This document shows, piece by piece, positions 26,362 through 35,473 of a stretch of DNA of 64,000 bases. A program made the position numbers and the translations under genes. The notes beneath the pieces are model-generated. The model saw only the letters and a program-made list of their open reading frames with translations, was not told the origin of the DNA and did not search any database. Positions within the stretch are counted from its first letter, which is position 1, and each line of letters opens with the position of its first letter. Origin of the DNA: Pseudomonadota bacterium (GTDB lineage Bacteria; Pseudomonadota; Alphaproteobacteria; Caulobacterales; Aquidulcibacteraceae); the NCBI GenBank assembly GCA_020161405.1, contig JAIUOD010000001.1, positions 558,001 to 622,000 on the forward strand, read 5' to 3'.

Positions 26362-27532
26362 CTCTTTCAATATAATTATCATTATCATCTAACGTAATAT
26401 CGGGCATAGAATAATTGCGTGGTCTTCCGTAGATATTATAAACAGGCTCAGCACTATATTGGAAATCCACCCCGCCTACTTTGCTTGAATAAACGGCGGC
26501 GCCAAGACCCATCATCATTGTTCCCATCATTTTTGCACCGCAAATTGCGCGCATTCCCATTGGGAAACCTTCTGCCATACTCGCGGACCAATGATTACAC
26601 AGAATTACAACTGGCTTTTCAAAAGTGAATGGGCCGCGCGGTTCAACATATTCGGTCCATTTTTCACCAATCCCTTTTCCTTTGCGCTTTGCCATTTGGG
26701 CATAGGGTTTGGTTTCTTTGATAAAGCGCCCCATGATTGGGCGCGCAATTGCCGTATCGCCGCCGCCATTATAACGAACATCAATAATAAGCGCTTTTGC
26801 ATCTTTGAATTTTTCAAGCGCTTCGTCAAATTGTTCAACAATATTAGCATCATCGCCAAATGTGCGAATGGCAATATAGCCAATATTTTGTTCAAGCATT
26901 TTAGCTTCAAAATCTGGAGGGAAAGCACCTTTATAAAGCGGTAAATTTACAATTTTAATTTCATTTTTTGCAGTTAAATATTTTATTTTACGTTCTTGCC
27001 CCTTATTTCCAGCAACAGCAAGATTAAGCAAATAATTCACCGCGATTTGTTTGTTTTTAGTAAGGGATTTTGGTTTTAATTTGCGTGCTAAATCATAAAC
27101 TTTAACATCATTAATTTCCATAATCATGTCGCCCTTTACAAGGCCGCTTTGTTTTGCTGCTGAATATTCGTGCACTGCTTGAACGGTACATGCACCAATT
27201 TGATCCTCAACATATAAATCATAAGGCGGCCAGCGGGGTGCGCCTTCATTGGCCTTATGAATATGGGTGTGCGAATCCATGGTTTCGCGCATTAAAGCAT
27301 CAATTAAATCAAGAAATTCACTTTCACTTTTGCATTGTAGCGCCAATGGTTGATAGGTTTGCCGTGCTATTTCCCAATCAATATTATTCTCGTTGAAATA
27401 ACAATATTTCTTGTCCATTTCACGCCAGATTTTTTCAAATCTATGCGCAAAATTGGATGAATTTGCATATGCTTTGCTTGTTAAAAGCGACAATAAAGAA
27501 GCAATTGTAACCCGACGATTTATTTCAAACAT
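26339..27532 (-). CDS. S41-family peptidase with PDZ-like region
   Basis: A 397-residue exported protein with a signal peptide at residues 1-23. A PDZ-like region (GDMIMEINDVKVYDL near 134) precedes the C-terminal-processing-protease core: IGYIAIRTFGDD near 217, LIIDVRYNGGGDTA near 248, and the active-site segment CNHWSASMAEGFPMG near 312 with the probable nucleophile Ser at 316 or 318. These proteases cut C-terminal or unfolded segments in the periplasm. It starts one base after the DUF4189 gene, so they are co-transcribed and may work together. Confidence 0.88.
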   Translation of the reverse strand: MFEINRRVTIASLLSLLTSKAYANSSNFAHRFEKIWREMDKKYCYFNENNIDWEIARQTYQPLALQCKSESEFLDLIDALMRETMDSHTHIHKANEGAPRWPPYDLYVEDQIGACTVQAVHEYSAAKQSGLVKGDMIMEINDVKVYDLARKLKPKSLTKNKQIAVNYLLNLAVAGNKGQERKIKYLTAKNEIKIVNLPLYKGAFPPDFEAKMLEQNIGYIAIRTFGDDANIVEQFDEALEKFKDAKALIIDVRYNGGGDTAIARPIMGRFIKETKPYAQMAKRKGKGIGEKWTEYVEPRGPFTFEKPVVILCNHWSASMAEGFPMGMRAICGAKMMGTMMMGLGAAVYSSKVGGVDFQYSAEPVYNIYGRPRNYSMPDITLDDNDNYIERAISALVS

Positions 27533-27533
27533 A

Positions 27534-28847
27534 TTATCTCAAATCAAAAATTTTACGACCAGAATTTCTTAAATCATATATCCCAATTTTTGTACATTTC
27601 TGGCAATATTTTTGCGCATCATTTTCCACATTAGCAGGCGAAGTATTTAAAAAATAATTCACGCCATTTGAGCCATTATAAAACCCGATAAAGAAATATG
27701 CCCCATTGTCCATATTATCATTTATAAGCATGCATTCACTATTGCTTTGACGTTCACATTCGAAAATTGCATCTGCTTGTGCTTTTTGTAAATTTTCAAA
27801 TCCAGAAGAAAGAATTATTTTATTCCAGTTTGGATTATATTTTTTTGTCCACGCAGCAGCGGCATATCCACGTGTTGATTTTGGATAGGTAGTATCAACA
27901 AATTCCTTATTGCTGCGCGAACTATATATTGCATCGATTTTGCAATTTCGAAAATCGCTTTTTGCGCAAACGGATCTTGTAAATTGTGTGCTATCAAATC
28001 CATCTGTTGTTGATAAATAAAATATTATTCCATCATCACGAATAATTTTTAGAATATTTCCATTGGCGACATCTTTTATTATTTTACATTTTTTATTTGT
28101 GGCCCTTTCACAAAGCCTAATAAGATTAGATTTTTCGCTTTCATAATTTGTGACGCCAGTTTTTATCCAATTTCTATAATCTTCGTCACCTGTATCACCA
28201 TTTTCAGGCGCAACAATTATTGCGTATTTGGAGCGCATTGGACTATTTGGGAAATCATCATCACTAGCACTATTATGATAAATCCCACTTGGATAGCGCG
28301 CCATATCTTGCGCTGGAAAATCATAATCACCAATTAATTTACAAAAATTATCGCCACAATTTTTAATTGCTTCTTGCTGTGCTGCATTTTTATTTAAACC
28401 CCAACCAATATTGACAATACCATTAGGATTTAAAGCAATTGAAGCATAAGAATTCCATGCACTAAGTCCAATGACACAGCCATTTCCCATATCTTTATTG
28501 CATTTATTTAGAACATAATTTTTGGCATCTTCTTCACTTGAATGATTCCAACTTGCCCAAACATTCAAACTATCGGTATGAAAGGCAATGGCAAAATAAT
28601 TAGAAACAAATTGCGGGCGATTTTGCTCCTCCCGTGCCATTCGATTTTCTTCGCGCATTCTTTGCTCTTCTTCGGCGGCTGCCTGTTGCTCCTGCATGAT
28701 GCGATACATTTCTTGTTGTTGACGCCATTCTTCTTGTTGACGCCTTATATCTTCTTCATAGGCAACTTGCGCAAATGCAATTTTAGGATAAGCAAAACAA
28801 ACAAACAAAAGTGGAATACTTAAGATAATTATTATTTTTTTTAACAT
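27534..28847 (-). CDS. Secreted protein with three DUF4189-like repeats
   Basis: A 437-residue protein with a signal peptide (cleavage likely after AFA near residue 26), then a Gln/Glu-rich charged coiled-coil segment at about 30-78, and three related domains near 82-175, 205-300 and 322-425. Each has the DUF4189 pattern of a YAI/YFAI strand, a W or WN with Ala-rich helix, and paired cysteines (for example LNKCNK...NGCVIGLS), which should form disulfides in the periplasm. DUF4189 function is unknown. It is translationally adjacent to the S41 peptidase, which could process it. Confidence 0.75.
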   Translation of the reverse strand: MLKKIIIILSIPLLFVCFAYPKIAFAQVAYEEDIRRQQEEWRQQQEMYRIMQEQQAAAEEEQRMREENRMAREEQNRPQFVSNYFAIAFHTDSLNVWASWNHSSEEDAKNYVLNKCNKDMGNGCVIGLSAWNSYASIALNPNGIVNIGWGLNKNAAQQEAIKNCGDNFCKLIGDYDFPAQDMARYPSGIYHNSASDDDFPNSPMRSKYAIIVAPENGDTGDEDYRNWIKTGVTNYESEKSNLIRLCERATNKKCKIIKDVANGNILKIIRDDGIIFYLSTTDGFDSTQFTRSVCAKSDFRNCKIDAIYSSRSNKEFVDTTYPKSTRGYAAAAWTKKYNPNWNKIILSSGFENLQKAQADAIFECERQSNSECMLINDNMDNGAYFFIGFYNGSNGVNYFLNTSPANVENDAQKYCQKCTKIGIYDLRNSGRKIFDLR

Positions 28848-28997
28848 TTTGGACTCTGATTTAAATTATATTTTCGATATAACATTAAAAAGATGGCATC
28901 AATTTGGCAAGCGCAAATTAAACTTTAATCTAAGGTATTCACCCTTCACTTATTTGCTGAAAATGATATAGGAATGCCAAAATTTTAGGGGATTTAT

Positions 28998-30389
28998 ATG
29001 ACCACACGCACAGAAACCGATACTTTTGGCCCAATCGAAGTTGATAGCAGCAAATATTGGGGCGCACAGGCACAAAGAAGCCTTGGTAATTTTAAAATTG
29101 GCTGGGAAAAACAACCTGCGGCAATTGTGCGTGCACTTGGCATTGTTAAAAAAGCGGCTGCAATCACCAATATGAAACTTGGCAAAATGCCAAAAGATTT
29201 GGGCGAAGTAATTGTTAAAGCTGCGGATGAAGTGATTGATGGTAAATTAAACGACCATTTCCCATTGGTGGTTTGGCAAACAGGCTCTGGCACGCAATCA
29301 AATATGAATGCCAATGAGGTTATTTCAAACCGCGCAATCGAAATGCTTGGTGGTGAAATGGGAAGCAAAAAACCTGTTCACCCTAATGATCATGTGAATA
29401 TGTCTCAAAGCTCGAATGATACATTCCCAACGGCAATGCATGTTGCATGCGCTTATGAAGTTGCCAATAAACTAATCCCTGCATTGAAACATTTGCACGC
29501 GGCATTGGATGCCAAAGCCAAAGAGTGGAAAGATATTATCAAAATTGGCCGCACCCACACCCAAGACGCAACCCCAGTGACTTTGGGTCAAGAATTTTCG
29601 GGTTATGCACAACAAGTTGAAAATGGCATTAAACGCCTTGAAATGACTTTGCCAATGTTAATGGAACTTGCGCAAGGCGGCACGGCAGTTGGCACAGGTT
29701 TAGCATCGCCAGCAGGATTTGCAGAAGCGGTCGCGGCGGAAATCGCGGCACTTACAAATCTTCCATTCACAAGCGCACCAAATAAATTCGAAGCATTGGC
29801 GGCGCATGATGCAATGGTATTCACGCATGGCGCGATTACAACTGTTGCAATGGCATGTTTTAAAATTGCCAATGACATTCGCTTTTTGGGTTCGGGCCCG
29901 CGTTCGGGCTTGGGTGAATTGGCGCTTCCAGAAAATGAACCTGGTTCCTCAATCATGCCGGGCAAAGTAAACCCTACGCAATCAGAAGCATTAACCCAAG
30001 TTGCCGCCCACATTGCGGGCAATAATGCGGCAATCGCATTCGCAGGTTCACAAGGGCATTTTGAATTGAACGTTTTCAATCCAATGATGGCATATAATTT
30101 CTTGCAATCTGTGCAATTATTGTCAGATGCAGCAATTTCCTTCACCGATAATTGCGTTGTCGGCATCGAACCACGCCTTGATAATATCGCGCGTGGTCTT
30201 GCCAATTCGTTGATGCTTGTAACCCCATTAAAAGAAAAATACGGCTATGATTTAGCCGCCAAAGTCGCCAAAACCGCCCACAAAAACGGCACAACTTTGC
30301 GCGAAGAAGCGATAAACCTTGGTGTTCCTGCCGAAGATTTTGATGCAATCGTTCGCCCAGAATTAATGATTGCACCAGATCCGATTTAA
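28998..30389 (+). CDS. fumC: Class II fumarate hydratase
   Basis: A 463-residue, oxygen-stable, iron-free fumarase that interconverts fumarate and malate in the TCA cycle. Key blocks: [14 protein letters not shown] near residue 97, [20 protein letters not shown] near 128, [16 protein letters not shown] near 185 with the catalytic His, and the superfamily signature [13 protein letters not shown] near 317. GGGG lies seven bases before the ATG. A GTCATCCC-type repeat follows the gene and may terminate it. Confidence 0.98.
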   Translation: MTTRTETDTFGPIEVDSSKYWGAQAQRSLGNFKIGWEKQPAAIVRALGIVKKAAAITNMKLGKMPKDLGEVIVKAADEVIDGKLNDHFPLVVWQTGSGTQSNMNANEVISNRAIEMLGGEMGSKKPVHPNDHVNMSQSSNDTFPTAMHVACAYEVANKLIPALKHLHAALDAKAKEWKDIIKIGRTHTQDATPVTLGQEFSGYAQQVENGIKRLEMTLPMLMELAQGGTAVGTGLASPAGFAEAVAAEIAALTNLPFTSAPNKFEALAAHDAMVFTHGAITTVAMACFKIANDIRFLGSGPRSGLGELALPENEPGSSIMPGKVNPTQSEALTQVAAHIAGNNAAIAFAGSQGHFELNVFNPMMAYNFLQSVQLLSDAAISFTDNCVVGIEPRLDNIARGLANSLMLVTPLKEKYGYDLAAKVAKTAHKNGTTLREEAINLGVPAEDFDAIVRPELMIAPDPI

Positions 30390-30416
30390 TTTAAATCGCC
30401 GCATTCAACCCAATCC

Positions 30417-30506
30417 GTCATCCCGCACTTGATGCGGGATCTCGTTGAAGCGCCAACCCACCCAAAGATCCCCGATATTTTTTGTTACAAAAAATTCGGG
30501 GATGAC
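30417..30506. repeat. Alphaproteobacterial GTCATCCC intergenic repeat, copy 2
   Basis: A 90-base element with ends GTCATCCC and GGGATGAC. It holds a left hairpin ATCCCGCA/TGCGGGAT and a right hairpin ATCCCCGA/TCGGGGAT with an A/T-rich loop. The inner AGATCCCCGAT is shared with copy 1 at 22859. It is 28 bases after fumC. Confidence 0.85.
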
Positions 30507-30710
30507 AGGTGGTTTTAAATTATCGCTTTGTCAGTAAGCAGAAGCACTTTCGGGCGCTTTTTGCAATTAAAAATCTAGAAGTAGTTAGTCAAAATATTGC
30601 CTTATTATTTATTAGAAATATTCTAATTAATAGGCCTTCTATCTTGACGACTTTTTGTATTTTATTTATCTTGTCTACTCAATACAATCACATGATTTTT
30701 TAGAGAAAAA
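30507..30710. other. A+T-rich gap before the atypical gene at 30711
   Basis: With the repeat at 30417-30506 this makes a gene-free stretch of 321 bases after fumC. Apart from that repeat I see only A+T-rich sequence that should contain the promoter of the next gene; the short open frame at 30509-30703 has no protein-like features. Confidence 0.4.
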
Positions 30711-31259
30711 ATGTCAGCTTCAGACACGAATATTTTAGATGTAGTTATACCGATAGTTACACTATTTATTGGCTTAGCTTTTGGAATGTTATCAGATTAC
30801 TTGAAGGACAAAAGACTCCTCGAAAGAGAGAGAGAAATTAGAGATATTCAGTTTAGACAAGATTCAAAAATAAGGTTCAATCAATTTCAAAGAGAAAATT
30901 TAATTTCTTTGCAAGAGGCAATAGGTAAACTTATTCGAGCGACTGGCAAGGGACATCACGAAGATACTATTGCATTTAAAATGTCTGGTGAATGGAAAAA
31001 GAATGTGCTTTCAGAAGAAGTTGATATTGGTTTTCTTAATTCTCAAAACCTAGTTTCAATGCATTATGTTAGATTACATAATAGTGAGATTCGAGAGATT
31101 TCAAAAAGTTTAAAACGCCTATGCTCAGAAGTAGCACTAGCAGAAAGTGAGCGCGTCGGCATGAAAAATATGATGGAAATATCGAGAATTGTAGAGGACT
31201 TAGAGGAAAGAATAGGATTTGAACTAAGACGCATAGACAATATCGAAGCAAGCTTATAA
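30711..31259 (+). CDS. Hypothetical membrane-anchored coiled-coil protein, atypical composition
   Basis: A 182-residue protein with one membrane helix near residues 10-28 and a highly charged, Arg/Glu-rich, probably coiled-coil cytoplasmic part (for example KDKRLLEREREIRDIQF). I do not recognise a family. Arginine is mostly encoded by AGA and AGG, while the surrounding genes use CGC and CGT, so the gene looks recently acquired. It sits between a palindromic repeat and the convergent HMG-CoA lyase, with no partner genes, and no ribosome binding site is evident. Confidence 0.65.
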   Translation: MSASDTNILDVVIPIVTLFIGLAFGMLSDYLKDKRLLEREREIRDIQFRQDSKIRFNQFQRENLISLQEAIGKLIRATGKGHHEDTIAFKMSGEWKKNVLSEEVDIGFLNSQNLVSMHYVRLHNSEIREISKSLKRLCSEVALAESERVGMKNMMEISRIVEDLEERIGFELRRIDNIEASL

Positions 31260-31344
31260 TGTATCATAAATAATGCAATACTTGAAACTACTGACGCAAA
31301 ATTCGCACAAAAACTTGACCCGCAGATTTTTAAAACACTTGTAT

Positions 31345-32235
31345 TTAATACATCCCCGCATGCGGCAACATTGCAGGAAGTTTTTTGCCCATAATGCCTT
31401 CAAGCCATAAACCTGTTTCAACAAGTTTTTCCATATCCAAACCAATATCAACACCGCTTTTGAAAAGCATATAGGCCAAGTCTTCGGTTGGGATATTGCC
31501 TGTGGCTTTTGGGGCGAAGGGGCAGCCGCCGAGGCCGCCGAGGCTTGAATCTAAGATACGTACGCCTGACGAATATGCCGCCCATGCATTAGCAATGCCA
31601 GTGTTGCGTGTGTTATGAAAATGGGCGCGTAATGGAATATCGCCCAAATGCGGTTTTACCATTTCAATCAAAGCCGAAACTTGCGCAGGAACGGCAACCC
31701 CAATTGTATCGGCAAGCGCGATTTCGCGCGGTTTTGCCGCCGCCAAGATTTTCACAATCTCAACCACATGTGCGGGGTCAGTTGGGCCATCAAAGGGGCA
31801 GCCAAAGGCGGTAGATATTGTGACCTGCCCCGTGCGCCCTGCAGATTGTGCCATTTTAACAATGTTTGCCGCAATATGCGCGCTTTCAATAGATGTTTGC
31901 CCTTGGTTACGCATTGCAAAACCATCAGAGGCACAGGCAACCGCACCCAATTCATGGACTTTTGTTTGTAATGCACGTTCAGCGCCGCGCCCATTCAATA
32001 CAAGGCCAATATAGGTTGCAGCGCGCGCAAAATCCAAACCCGAAATAACATCTTCGGCATTCGCCATTTGCGGCACGCGTTTTGGATTTACAAAACTTGC
32101 AACTTCGATGCGTTTAATCCCTAAATCAAGGGCGCTATTAATAAGGGCAATTTTATTTGCTGTTGAAATAATTTCAGGTTCATTTTGCAAACCGTCGCGC
32201 GGTGAAACTTCGATGATTTCAACATTTTCATGCAT
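31345..32235 (-). CDS. Hydroxymethylglutaryl-CoA lyase
   Basis: A 296-residue HMGL-like TIM barrel that splits HMG-CoA to acetoacetate and acetyl-CoA in leucine degradation. Start VEIIEVSPRDGLQNEP carries metal-binding Asp and substrate Arg; VASFVNPKRVPQMAN is near 46; the signature GGLGGCPFAPKATGN near 235 contains the catalytic cysteine. Family length is normal. It overlaps by one base (TAATG) with the upstream secreted protein gene, an odd operon partner. Other leucine-degradation genes are not in the window. Confidence 0.95.
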   Translation of the reverse strand: MHENVEIIEVSPRDGLQNEPEIISTANKIALINSALDLGIKRIEVASFVNPKRVPQMANAEDVISGLDFARAATYIGLVLNGRGAERALQTKVHELGAVACASDGFAMRNQGQTSIESAHIAANIVKMAQSAGRTGQVTISTAFGCPFDGPTDPAHVVEIVKILAAAKPREIALADTIGVAVPAQVSALIEMVKPHLGDIPLRAHFHNTRNTGIANAWAAYSSGVRILDSSLGGLGGCPFAPKATGNIPTEDLAYMLFKSGVDIGLDMEKLVETGLWLEGIMGKKLPAMLPHAGMY

Positions 32236-33098
32236 TATTCTTCGCCACCTTTTTCTTTATCTTTTTTCTCGCGCTCTTCCTTGCTCATAGGTTTTGGGGC
32301 GTCGGCTTTAATTTGGCGCGCTTGCAATGATAATGCTTCTGATTTTGCCGCGCGCTCATCCTCGCAACTTACTTTTTTTGCAAGAAGTGGAATATATGAA
32401 GTGGCGCAAAAACTTCCTGTATCAACTCTAACGCCTTCAATTTTATCGGCGGCAAAATCAGCATCACGATTTAGAACTTGTGATGAAAGTGCAGCTCTTT
32501 CACGGGCATTAATTTCGCGCGCATAAAAAACTAATGCCGCACTATCATTAGAGCGCATCATTAATCCCGCAGCAGAAGCCCAATGCTTTATACCTTCGGT
32601 CAGTGGTTTTGAATTTACACTTCCAGAAAAATATAATTTGCGCGCAAGAACGCTTTCAGCGGCAAAATAAGCCTCGGCGCGGCGCACATCTTGGGTTTCA
32701 AGTGAATAGAAACCAAGATTTTTAGCAGCCTCAAGGCTTTGTTTCATTCCATCTGTATCAGTGGCAGAATTTTCATAAACATTTTGCCACAATTTCGATG
32801 CGCCAACCAAATCCCCTGCTTCTTTTGAGGCTTTGGCTTTTTGCAAAACCAAATCATTAGCCGCCTTTATTGCCGCATAATCAATTGGCGGCGGCGCTGG
32901 CGGTGGTGGTGGGGCAACTGGTGGCGGTGCGGTTTCAGTTTTTGGTTCAACGACAGTTTCAACAACAATCGGTTTTTTAGGTACAGGTTTTGCCGCCACG
33001 ACCTTTGGGCGTGCCAAAGCACCATTTGGCATCAATGCGATTGACGCAATTGACGACGCTAAAATCGAAAAATAAATTTTAGATATTTTCAAAACCAT
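32235..33098 (-). CDS. Secreted protein with Pro-rich linker and helical repeat-like domain
   Basis: A 287-residue protein with a signal peptide (cleavage likely after ALA near residue 29), a Val/Pro-rich segment with a PPPPPAPPP run near 60-70, a helical region at about 75-215 rich in alanine that resembles tetratricopeptide-like packing (AKASKEAGDLVGASKLWQNV, AEAYFAAESVLA), and a charged Lys/Glu tail. No family recognised. The stop overlaps the HMG-CoA lyase start by one base. Confidence 0.65.
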   Translation of the reverse strand: MVLKISKIYFSILASSIASIALMPNGALARPKVVAAKPVPKKPIVVETVVEPKTETAPPPVAPPPPPAPPPIDYAAIKAANDLVLQKAKASKEAGDLVGASKLWQNVYENSATDTDGMKQSLEAAKNLGFYSLETQDVRRAEAYFAAESVLARKLYFSGSVNSKPLTEGIKHWASAAGLMMRSNDSAALVFYAREINARERAALSSQVLNRDADFAADKIEGVRVDTGSFCATSYIPLLAKKVSCEDERAAKSEALSLQARQIKADAPKPMSKEEREKKDKEKGGEE

Positions 33099-33240
33099 GC
33101 CCTTATTTTTACCAACACATTTGACGCGCGGTACAATAGCGTTCTAAACCTGAACCAATTTAAAATGATTTTAGTCACTTACCAATAATTTGCAAATCGG
33201 CAAGGCAGAAAAATACTAAATTTATTTTTAGTTTTCAATT

Positions 33241-33279
33241 ATAGCGCGGTTTTCAGGCAGAACTTAAAAACCGCGCTAT
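33241..33279 (-). terminator. Long hairpin after GH97 gene
   Basis: A perfect 13-base-pair stem, 33241-33253 with 33267-33279 (core GCGCGGTTTT/AAAACCGCGC), eight bases beyond the GH97 stop. No long U-tract follows on the reverse strand, so it may terminate with help or protect the mRNA 3' end. Confidence 0.65.
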
Positions 33280-33287
33280 TCAAAACC

Positions 33288-35327
33288 TTATTTTACCTCT
33301 TTAATTGCAATTGCCGCACCGCCGCCAGGGGCAAGGAAAAGTTCAATATTGCTTGTTACATCAACTGGCTTTTTCTCTATGGTGATTGCAAATTGGTTGG
33401 TGCGATAATCGGCACCATCGCCGTCACGGTAAATTTCGGCAATATATTTTTTCTTTGGGTCAAGGAAATTAAAGCTTAGATTTACTTTACGGCCAAATTC
33501 ATCAGTGACAGCGCCGATAAACCAATTATTTGAATTTCTATCTTGGCGCGCAATAACTGCATAATCGCCAATTTCACCCGATAGCATTTTGGTTTTTTGC
33601 CAATCGGTTGGAACATCTTTGATAAATTGGAATGCATCTTTATGGGCTTCATAATTTTCAGGCAAATCAGGAACCATTTGAATTGGGCTATAAAGAACCA
33701 CATAATCCGCCAATTGACGCGAAATAGTATTCAAGATTTTTTGACCACCGCGACCACGCAAAGACAATACACCTGGGGTGAAATCAAATGGCCCCGAAAG
33801 CATGCGGGTGAAAATAAGGTTTGGTTCATGCTCTGGCGGGTTTGGTGGAACGCCCCATGCATTATATTCTTGCCCACGGGCGCCTTCGCGCGAAACCCAA
33901 TTTGGATAGGTGCGGCGAAGGCCCGTATCTTTTATTGGTTCATGTGGGTTAATGGCGATTTGGTGTTTTGCAGCTTCTGTTACAACTTTTAAATGATGAA
34001 CACTCATGCGTTGCCCATCATGCCATTCATTTTGTTTTACGCCATTATCGCAAGCGGTAACGCCACCTGCATCTTGCACATAGCCAGTTTTTACCGCTTT
34101 GATGCCGTATTTATCATCAAAAGCAAGGGCTTTGTCTAATTGCGCTTCATAATTACAAATATTTGCCGATGTCTCATTATGCCCCATAATGGAAACACCT
34201 TTTGATTTTGCATATTCAGAAAGATATTTGATATCAAAATCAGGATATGGCTTGTCGAATTTGAATTTATCGCCATTTGCGACCCAATCGCCATCCCAAC
34301 CTTCGTTCCAGCCTTCAACTAAAACAGCTTTGAAACCATTGGCAGCAGCAAAATCAATGTGCTTTTTGGTATTTTCAGTAGTCGCGCCATGTTTTACGCC
34401 CGATTCCCATGATTTTGTATCAAGGTGCATTTGCCACCAAACACCGACATATTTCATTGGCTTGAACCATGATACATCACCTAATTTATTGGGTTCGTTC
34501 AAATTAAGCTCAAGATTGCTTTCATATAGGCCGCCCGCTGTATCTGAAATACGGATTGTGCGCCAAGGCGTATCAAAAGGTGCGGCGCGGCGAACTTTAA
34601 CACCATCTGGCCCTGGCGCTAATTGTGTGCGCAAAGTTTGATTTTCAGTTCGACGAAGCCACATAGATGAATAATTCACCAAAGACGCCTCATGGAAGGA
34701 CATATAGATGCCATCTTTGGTTTTAATTGTTATTGGCGTATGCGCCTGCGTAACTTCTGAAAGTGGGGTTTTGCGATATAATTGTTCATAACGATTTGGC
34801 TCACCTGCGGGGATCCAAAGCGCCTCTGACTTAGGGGCAATATTGAATTCGGTCATTTCATCTTCAATTTGTACATCGCCCATATTTTTATCTGGGAATG
34901 AATATCTAAAACCAATACCATCATTAAAGGCGCGAAATGTTACGCTTATTGAACGGTGTTTTTCACCCTTTTCAACGAATTCCATCTTTAATTCATTGTG
35001 ATTATCAACCACATATCGACTTTCACCCCATGGCAATTCCCATGTTTCATTATGTGTGTCAGTTTTCGCGCCTTTAAATTCAAGGCCACGTTCAATACGA
35101 CCAGAACCCTTAAGCAAGAAAGCCATAACAGATGGCGATACTAATTGATTTCCATATCTTGAAACTGAATATAGAACACGCCCATCATTATCTTGCTCAA
35201 TGTCTATTTCAATTGATTTATCTGGCGATAAAACCTTGCCCAAAATCTCAGAACGTGCGGCATCACTTAATCCAAGAGCCATAAAGGCAGCAAGAATCAT
35301 CGAATATTTGTTTAGAATTTTGGCCAT
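33288..35327 (-). CDS. GH97 alpha-glucosidase (SusB-like), secreted
   Basis: A 679-residue glycoside hydrolase family 97 enzyme with a signal peptide (first ~26 residues). Typical GH97 blocks run in order: N-terminal beta-sandwich with FRAFNDGIGFRYSFP near 130, VGVWWQMHLDTKSW near 293, VEGWNEGWDGDW near 340, MGHNETSANICNYE near 385, KTGYVQDAGG near 420, NPHEPIKDTGLRRTYPN near 460 and REGARGQEYNAW near 485. The conserved glutamates place it with calcium-dependent inverting alpha-glucosidases that release glucose from maltodextrins. AGGG lies seven bases upstream. It is divergent from the LacI-type regulator. Confidence 0.93.
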   Translation of the reverse strand: MAKILNKYSMILAAFMALGLSDAARSEILGKVLSPDKSIEIDIEQDNDGRVLYSVSRYGNQLVSPSVMAFLLKGSGRIERGLEFKGAKTDTHNETWELPWGESRYVVDNHNELKMEFVEKGEKHRSISVTFRAFNDGIGFRYSFPDKNMGDVQIEDEMTEFNIAPKSEALWIPAGEPNRYEQLYRKTPLSEVTQAHTPITIKTKDGIYMSFHEASLVNYSSMWLRRTENQTLRTQLAPGPDGVKVRRAAPFDTPWRTIRISDTAGGLYESNLELNLNEPNKLGDVSWFKPMKYVGVWWQMHLDTKSWESGVKHGATTENTKKHIDFAAANGFKAVLVEGWNEGWDGDWVANGDKFKFDKPYPDFDIKYLSEYAKSKGVSIMGHNETSANICNYEAQLDKALAFDDKYGIKAVKTGYVQDAGGVTACDNGVKQNEWHDGQRMSVHHLKVVTEAAKHQIAINPHEPIKDTGLRRTYPNWVSREGARGQEYNAWGVPPNPPEHEPNLIFTRMLSGPFDFTPGVLSLRGRGGQKILNTISRQLADYVVLYSPIQMVPDLPENYEAHKDAFQFIKDVPTDWQKTKMLSGEIGDYAVIARQDRNSNNWFIGAVTDEFGRKVNLSFNFLDPKKKYIAEIYRDGDGADYRTNQFAITIEKKPVDVTSNIELFLAPGGGAAIAIKEVK

Positions 35328-35396
35328 GATTTTTCCCTTGTTTTATCCCGTTCTTTCGGGTTATTTTGTGTAAATTTCAAAAATTTTCACTTGAAA

Positions 35397-35411
35397 AGCA
35401 TTATAAATGCT
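35397..35411. promoter_or_regulatory. Palindrome in the GH97 / lacI-type divergent promoter
   Basis: AGCATT-ATA-AATGCT is a perfect dyad in the middle of the 146-base divergent gap, 62 bases before the regulator start. It could bind an autoregulating LacI-family protein. A single TTGCAAACAT site (35439-35448) is also present, only half matching the dyads found elsewhere in the locus. Confidence 0.4.
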
Positions 35412-35473
35412 GATTATATGATTTCAAGATGTAAAATTTTGCAAACATTAAAATAGGCGGCTTAAATTAAAAA

